Shown piece after piece: positions 59,331 through 64,000 of a DNA stretch of 64,000 bases (position 1 is the first letter of the stretch; every line of letters starts with the position of its first letter). The notes under the pieces are model-generated. The model was not told where the DNA came from. It searched no databases and saw nothing but the letters and a program-made list of their open reading frames with translations. The DNA is taken from positions 9,624,001-9,688,000 of the forward strand of contig CM060112.1 of NCBI GenBank assembly GCA_030522415.1, in the 5' to 3' direction. Source of the stretch: Channallabes apus. Lineage: Eukaryota; Chordata; Actinopteri; Siluriformes; Clariidae. A program made the translations under genes and the position numbers.

Positions 59331-60299
59331 TCAAAAAGGCTTTATGAAGGAGGCTGTGATGGAATGTTAAACTGACGTTGTAACATAGTGCCTTTTAAAC
59401 AAGCACTAGAATGTCTCATAACTTCTCCAGTCAGTTGTGGGTCTTCTTATTATTTTATTGATATTTTATTCATTTATTTATTTTAAATATAATGTCATGC
59501 TTAATTTTGTTTTAGGTGCTTTGATTAAATGATTTGATTCACATTTGCTGTAGGGAATAGATCAGGATATACCCTTTAATTTTGAATATACCCTTTAATT
59601 TTGTCATTATTCTCTCGGTCTACTGATGTTTTATTCAGGCTGAAAGTGTCGGTACTGGATAATGATATAGCTTGTTTAATGCAAAGGTCAAACTACTGTG
59701 TAAAAATGATAGAATGTGTGACAAGTGCAAAGAAACAGAGAATACAGATTATAGACTATATAATGTTTCTACAAGATCTAATTACTGTAGCTGTAGTTTC
59801 TTCTTCATTTCATGTTGACCACGGCTGCCAGTGTGTCGCATTTTACATAGGGAACATCGCTCACTGGCACAATGAAAATTGTGAAAACAAACGAGCAAGA
59901 ATAAGCAAGGTTTAATAGGTATAATTAATGCTTAAATGCATCTACTAATAAACAGCATGCTACCTAGAGAGAAATTAGTAGGAAATTAGTGCTTGTCACT
60001 AATGCCAAAATGAGTTAACACGTTTTTTTCATAATGGCAAATAGGAAAGTACAAAATGGCTATTACAAAAGTAATCAGTCTTTTTCCCAGCCTCGAAATA
60101 ACAGAACAAAAGCATGAGGACTGTGTAAAGTTTCGGGTCCACATGAAACCAATGGTTACTGACTTTGCAAAGGAAGTGTATTGTGTAAGTATGGTATAAC
60201 GTGATGGTCTGGAAAAATCTTGTCATACTGTATATTGCTTGTATGAATTCTGGAAAACAATCAGTCATTTCCGAAAATTTAGGTAATGTCTAAAATCAC

Positions 60300-60560
60300 A
60301 GACACAAAAATTGATCAACCGTAACACCACATAACATTAACAGATCAACATTGATTATCAATTATATACCATTAAAAGATCATGAGCACACAAATCCAGT
60401 CCGATCCCACATAAAAGCCAAGACAGCACAAATCGCAGAACAAAGTCAATGCTAGCTATGATAGAAGACATTAGGATGCCGGCACCAAAGCTAGCCACGC
60501 AATAGGCACAGCAGATAAAGAGCCCAGGGCCATCAACCCAGCTTTCTCCCTAGATCATAA
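60300..60560 (+). mobile_element. Tc1-like transposon remnant
   Basis: GATCAACCGTAACACC, CCAGTCCGATCCCACATAAA and AGTCAATGCTAGCTATGATA follow the order of the Tc1-like family at 11520-11880 and 16117-16460, much decayed. Confidence 0.5.
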
Positions 60561-61035
60561 TGTGATTAAACACTCATGGGTTTTCACCAGATAAATAAGT
60601 CCTTTTTTGGAACAATTTAAATTTTGTTTCACGCAACCATTTTTAAAAAATATGAAAAACATTTACAGACCGTTTTACAAAACAATAGGTGTATACTGCA
60701 TATTAGCCTCCTCCTCTACCGGTTTCAGTTTTACTTTGGTAGATGATCACATCGCCTTATCATAGTAGCCTATATGTCCTGGGGAAACTTCAAAGGCAGT
60801 AACAGACTGTAACCGTCATTTTTTAAGAGATCATCAAAAGCATGTAGTTTATTTGCAACAGGCACCATTTTGCACAGCTGGTAGCTCCACTTCAGTATGT
60901 GTCAAAAATAAGTGATGTTGTTTTTTTTTTTTTTAATGCATCTGATTTTTCATAAAATGCAATTGTTCAATGTCATTTTACCATGGAAGGGCAGCGTGTC
61001 CAAAGGATTATATATTGATTCAGTAGATAAATATA

Positions 61036-61344
61036 TGAGGGTGAGTCAAAAATTATCTGCACTCCAGGTATATTAAAATGTCTGTTGGCCATAGTTATCA
61101 GCACGTTCTGTTTAAGGGTATTGTCTCCCCAGTTACTACTGGCCATGTTTGAATGTGTCGCATAAGTTAATTTGTAATTTTGTATATAATCCCGATCATG
61201 CTTCATTGGACATGTTTGGTCCCCTGAAAGCAGCCCTTCAAGGAAGGACAAAGAATTACTTGTGATGGAGAAATTAAGCCTAAAATATTTTAATGAAGGA
61301 ATAGTTTTAAAAAACAAGATTATGTAAAAAAAAAAAAAAAATAC

Positions 61345-61412
<68 letters not shown>

Positions 61413-61497
61413 AATTTCTAATTGTATTTGTTTTTTCTAAAGGTTAATTAAAAGAAATTCTACAGCCAGAGTGCAGATAATTATTGACTCACCCTTG
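61036..61497 (+). mobile_element. mariner-derived MITE
   Basis: Inverted ends TGAGGGTGAGTCAAAAATTA and (reverse complement of the right) CAAGGGTGAGTCAATAATTA lie next to TA (61034-61035 and 61498-61499). The body keeps the word GACATGTTTGGTCCCCTGAA, the DNA for the FGP(L/M)K segment of the transposase also found at 52253-52272. It is internally deleted and holds a long (TA)n run (61351-61408). Same family as the mariner at 47958-52488. Confidence 0.85.
61351..61408. repeat. (TA)n microsatellite
   Basis: About 29 TA units lie within the mariner MITE. Confidence 0.95.
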
Positions 61498-63768
61498 TAT
61501 TTAACCATTGGTATGTGGCAACCTACTCATCATTATAGTGAAGCATGAAGGTGCGGGCAGCACATTTTGGGGAAGCTTTCCATAAGTATGGACTTGGAAT
61601 CTGGTAGAATTAATGGAACAAACAACATGAACAGTTTGACAGCAAAATGAGATAACTCCATTTTTATGTTTTTTATTTATTATAATTATATTTTTTTTTT
61701 AAGTGAAGCAAGAAGTATTGCAAACAGAAAATATTTTGTACATGTTTCCTTTGGATCGCAAAGGTGTTAAAAGCTTCTGTGTGATCAATGTGAACTTTGT
61801 GTGTTTATTCAAAAAGCCATACAGTAACTCCACCTCCCACAGTTTTAGCACAATGGATAAATCCGCCTGCAGTTGTGTTTGTGGTTCTTTAAGTATGCAA
61901 TTTAGTATCAAGAATACGTTGGTTGAAATTTAATAAAAAATATAGCGAACTCCTGCTTTGACTGTAATTTTTTAATGAGTCACAGAAAGTACAGAAAGTA
62001 GTGCCAGTAAAATAGGTCAAGGAAAAACAAGTTTTTAATTACTTATTTCTAATTTCAAAGATTGCTGAAGATCATGAGACTCAAAATCTTACAAAATCTT
62101 TAGTTTACAGCATTCTCAGCCTCCTCCTCTACATACTTTATTGCCTCTTTGATAGTAGATCTTCATCAGACAGTATTATTTGTGCACTGCATGAAGTACA
62201 ATATGCATGTCCATCCTAAGTATTATAATATTAATATGCATAATATAGTAATGGACAAAACATCAGTGAATGCAGCAGCTTTGCACACACAGCACGTGCA
62301 TCTTTTTTCTACACACCGTATGCATCTAATATCTTTTGTACTCAATTGCTCATGCAATCCTACATAGTTTTATGTACAGTATATAAATGTTGTTCAAACA
62401 ACATTCAAATCTCATATCTTATTTCACAGAATGTATCGTGAACACAGACATCAAGCGCCTACCTGTTATTTATCACTGCTGAAGTGACTTCAATTGCTTT
62501 TATTGACTTAAACATTCTCCAAAATTGCTTTAAACACATCCAATCCATTTCTGGCAGGCTGCTTTGTTGCACAAGTAGTATCTTTGTTTTTCTTATCATG
62601 TGATAAGAAGTGATGCATTTCGTTCAAGTTTCTGGCTTATAAAAGAAGGTTTATATCATAGTTTACAAACTAAACATTTTGTTATAGTCAACTTTGTGTA
62701 TGAGACAATGATAATGTGCCAAAAATGAGTAAAATGGCAAAAGAAAAAAAAAGACATTTGTTGTGTTCTGTTGTCAAACTCTTCAGATATCTGTCTCACG
62801 TATCTAATTTTTTGTTAAATTAACTTGTGTATCAAATATACACAAATTATGTAAATTAAATTAAAAAGCACAATTTCATTTGTCAATTTCAGCTTATGAT
62901 TCTCACAATATGTATATCGGAAAGTCAAGAAAGTTAAAGACTTATGTAACACACTTTGGACCAAGTCACAAACATGGATTACGCATTGTTCCTTATACTA
63001 AAATCATAAATTGCAACATTTTGTGATCCTGCTTTTTTTTCTCCAAGTCGCCACATATACAGATTATCTATTTCATATATGATTTGTCAGTGATACATTG
63101 GTCAAGGACCAAGTTTATTTGAATGACTACAGTAAATGGTTAAATATGAAAATAGCTTTCTACAGAACTTTTGTCAGACTTTATATTGGTATTGTTGTGA
63201 TTATAGTCTAGAATAATTCTGCTATACAAAACAAGAGCAACCTGTTCCATTACATAGACAAACGGAGTCGTCCACAAAAGCCCAAATCTATAACAACATT
63301 GTGTATTTCTTTAAATGATTTTTAGAAACACTCTATGACAGTGAACAAAGGGTAGTCAATAATACCAGAACCATCTCCAGTGATCCAGTACAAGTACTTA
63401 AAGATTATGCAGCAGGAACAAAGGCCATGTGAACAGGAAAGGAGGCAAAAGGTAACTGTCTACTGCCAATAAATCTGTGTTCAGCTTTATTACCTGAAAA
63501 ATGTTCTGCAGGAAGATCAATGCAGTCACACAAACTGATGGTATTTTGATGCTTACTTCAGACCTGCATCAAAATCAATTTATTAACTGGTTTGTGTTTT
63601 CCACTTGGTAGGGTTTCTACAGGTCCAAATCAATGATCTCTGTTATGGTCCATTAAAGTCTACAATTATAATGCATCAATGCATTCAGTAGCTGAATGTT
63701 TTTGAGTCTGGTGGCACATTATATAGACAAAAAGGAAAGGATAAGAAAAGATATTTGTGTTCCTAATA

Positions 63769-63769
63769 A

Positions 63770-63801
<32 letters not shown>
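63769..63801. repeat. (ATT)n microsatellite
   Basis: About eleven tandem ATT units. Confidence 0.9.
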
Positions 63802-64000
63802 CAAATTAATTACATTATAATAAACTGCTATTATGTAAGGCAAGAAAATACCTGCAAATTTTACTGTTTGGGACTGAACAAACAAACAAACTAAATTTAA
63901 AATATAGTGAAAATAGGAGAAAAGCACTGGGGTTGCAAAAGCAGCTCAGGTCTTTGATGAATTGTACCAATACCAGTAATGAAGAGAATAAGAAACAAGG

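Larger units (their letters stand above)
58050..64000. other. 3' UTR and downstream intergenic region
   Basis: After the brinp3 stop I see Tc1 remnants (59020-59330, 60300-60560), a mariner-derived MITE (61036-61497) and simple repeats. Regions 58150-59010, 59340-60290, 60570-61030 and 61500-63760 are AT-rich with only short open frames without family features. No second gene is supported. Confidence 0.7.

Overview
The window reads as teleost fish DNA: AT-rich, with one large vertebrate gene split by long introns and a dense mix of fish-type repeats (tRNA-derived SINEs, L2-like LINEs, Tc1-like, mariner, hAT and pogo-like transposons, a Penelope-like element and a Ty3/Gypsy element). The SINE types are ones I associate with catfishes and other otophysan fishes, so a siluriform-like fish is my best guess; this is an inference from repeat types, not a measurement.

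The only host gene I can support is a brinp3-like gene (BMP/retinoic-acid-inducible neural-specific protein 3) on the + strand. Seven coding exons at 755-951, 18019-18209, 23283-23473, 35585-35690, 40717-40953, 41282-41504 and 56933-58049 join in frame across GT-AG introns to give about 753 residues, close to the roughly 766 of the mammalian protein. Order of features in the protein: signal peptide, MACPF domain with its Tyr-Gly-Thr-His-Phe signature, a cysteine-rich stretch, an EGF-like cysteine cluster, and the conserved C-terminal region ending in Lys-Leu-Cys-Ser. Poly(A) signals follow the stop.

Nearly everything else recognisable is mobile DNA inside introns. Intron 1 (17 kb) holds a Tc1-like copy broken by a SINE and a MITE, a Penelope-like fragment with RT and GIY-YIG parts, a second Tc1-like copy and several SINEs. 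Intron 3 (12 kb) holds a hAT relic with a perfect 8-bp target duplication, LINE pieces and a 900-bp fold-back element with a 6-bp duplication ends just upstream of exon 4. Intron 6 (15 kb) holds a gene-like repeat on the - strand, a mariner relic carrying a Ty3/Gypsy insertion antisense to brinp3, and a pogo-like element with an inner palindrome and a SINE.

The 6 kb after the gene has Tc1 remnants, a short mariner-derived MITE and simple repeats, and no further gene that I can support. I did not find a new host biological system; the most interesting items are the internally deleted Gypsy element with a nearly lost 5' LTR, the large fold-back element, the spliced-looking repeat gene and the nested insertions.
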